Shown here: positions 5,229 through 5,285 of the stretch, piece after piece | Position numbering within the stretch: position 1 is the stretch's first letter | Layout of the letters: the number at the start of each line of letters is the position of its first letter | Assembly (NCBI GenBank): GCA_910587335.1 | Contig: CAJUMG010000035.1 | Coordinates: 1-5,285, forward strand | Direction of reading: 5' to 3' | Length of the DNA stretch: 5,285 bases | Origin: an uncultured Oscillospiraceae bacterium | GTDB taxonomy: Bacteria > Bacillota > Clostridia > Oscillospirales > Ruminococcaceae | Program-made: the position numbers and the translations under genes | Notes under the pieces: model-generated | Told to the model about the DNA's origin: nothing | Database searches by the model: none | What the model saw: the letters and a program-made list of their open reading frames with translations, nothing else

Positions 5229-5237
5229 TAGAAAAGA
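5185..5237. repeat. Right copy of 53-bp inverted repeat (IR-R)
   Basis: Inverted copy of 1-53, with the only mismatch at 5230. The inner boundary falls in the codon after Leu82 of the winged-helix gene, so this copy interrupts that gene. The outer limit of homology cannot be set because the left copy ends at the window edge. It holds a full rightward promoter and is followed by a ribosome site and start codon, which suggests it is the 5' end of an element that carries its own gene. Confidence 0.93.
5201..5229 (+). promoter_or_regulatory. Outward promoter with palindromic spacer in IR-R
   Basis: TTGCCG (5201-5206), a 17-bp spacer and a perfect TATAAT (5224-5229). The spacer contains ACAGAA-AAACA-TTCTGT (5208-5224), a perfect 6-bp inverted repeat that touches the -10, a usual place for an operator. 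AGAAAGGGG and ATG at 5252 follow 15-23 bp downstream, so this promoter very probably drives the gene leaving the window. Confidence 0.8.
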
Positions 5238-5251
5238 AAGGGGCAATAAAC

Positions 5252-5285
5252 ATGACAGCAAAAGCACGAAAACACACAGCACCGC
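5252..5285 (+). CDS. 5' end of an unidentified gene (partial)
   Basis: Only the first 11 codons are present (MTAKARKHTAP), ending at the window edge. A clear ribosome site, AGAAAGGGG (5235-5243), lies eight bases before the ATG, behind a good promoter inside the repeat. The short, basic N-terminus is seen ahead of the catalytic domain in some serine recombinases of clostridial elements and in other DNA-binding proteins, but 11 residues cannot decide this. Its place at the repeat edge suggests it belongs to the element that the repeat terminates. Confidence 0.6.
   Translation, partial: MTAKARKHTAP

Noticed and set aside
1..5285. Inverted repeats as a pure assembly end-overlap artefact
   Set aside because: The copies differ at one base, and the right side continues 48 bp beyond the repeat into a promoter-driven gene start, so this is not a simple k-mer overlap. 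A chimeric assembly is still possible and is listed as a test.

Overview
The window looks like accessory DNA from a Gram-positive, probably gut-associated clostridial bacterium. The support is a piece of a CD1108-type protein of clostridial conjugative elements at the left, strong GGAGG ribosome binding sites, near-consensus sigma-A promoters, and regulator families typical of Firmicutes mobile islands. No tRNA, rRNA, CRISPR array, or complete transposase or recombinase is visible.

Layout. Positions 1-53 and 5185-5237 are a 53-bp inverted repeat (52 of 53 identical). Each copy carries an outward-pointing promoter with a palindrome in its spacer, and the right copy drives a gene that starts at 5252 and leaves the window. 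Just inside each copy is a broken gene. On the left is an internal piece of the CD1108-like conjugation protein (54-821), which has also lost its C-terminal part at about 820. On the right is a winged-helix regulator cut within its DNA-binding domain (4938 to about 5184). I read the repeats as the ends of two oppositely oriented copies of one mobile element inserted into older mobile-element genes. A recombinational inversion is an alternative.

Between them are two cargo blocks. The first (about 822-3900) is entirely on the minus strand: a TetR-family repressor with its own consensus promoter and two operators, then a terminator, then a chain with ATGA overlaps (a possible small membrane peptide, a 98-aa membrane protein and an MFS exporter), then an orphan OmpR-type winged-helix protein, closed by a perfect-stem terminator. 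TetR-like operators also lie in front of the exporter chain, so this looks like a self-regulated efflux cassette.

The second block (about 3911-5184) has a small XRE repressor on the minus strand. It is divergent from a SLOG-fold nucleotide-binding protein whose end overlaps the start of the truncated winged-helix regulator. Repeats of GCGAAG and ATTGATCTTC fill the intergenic region and probably form the switch. The SLOG reading frame is broken by two apparent one-base deletions. The XRE, SLOG and receiver-less winged-helix combination is the least explained functional unit here, and the bordering inverted repeats are the most striking structural signal.
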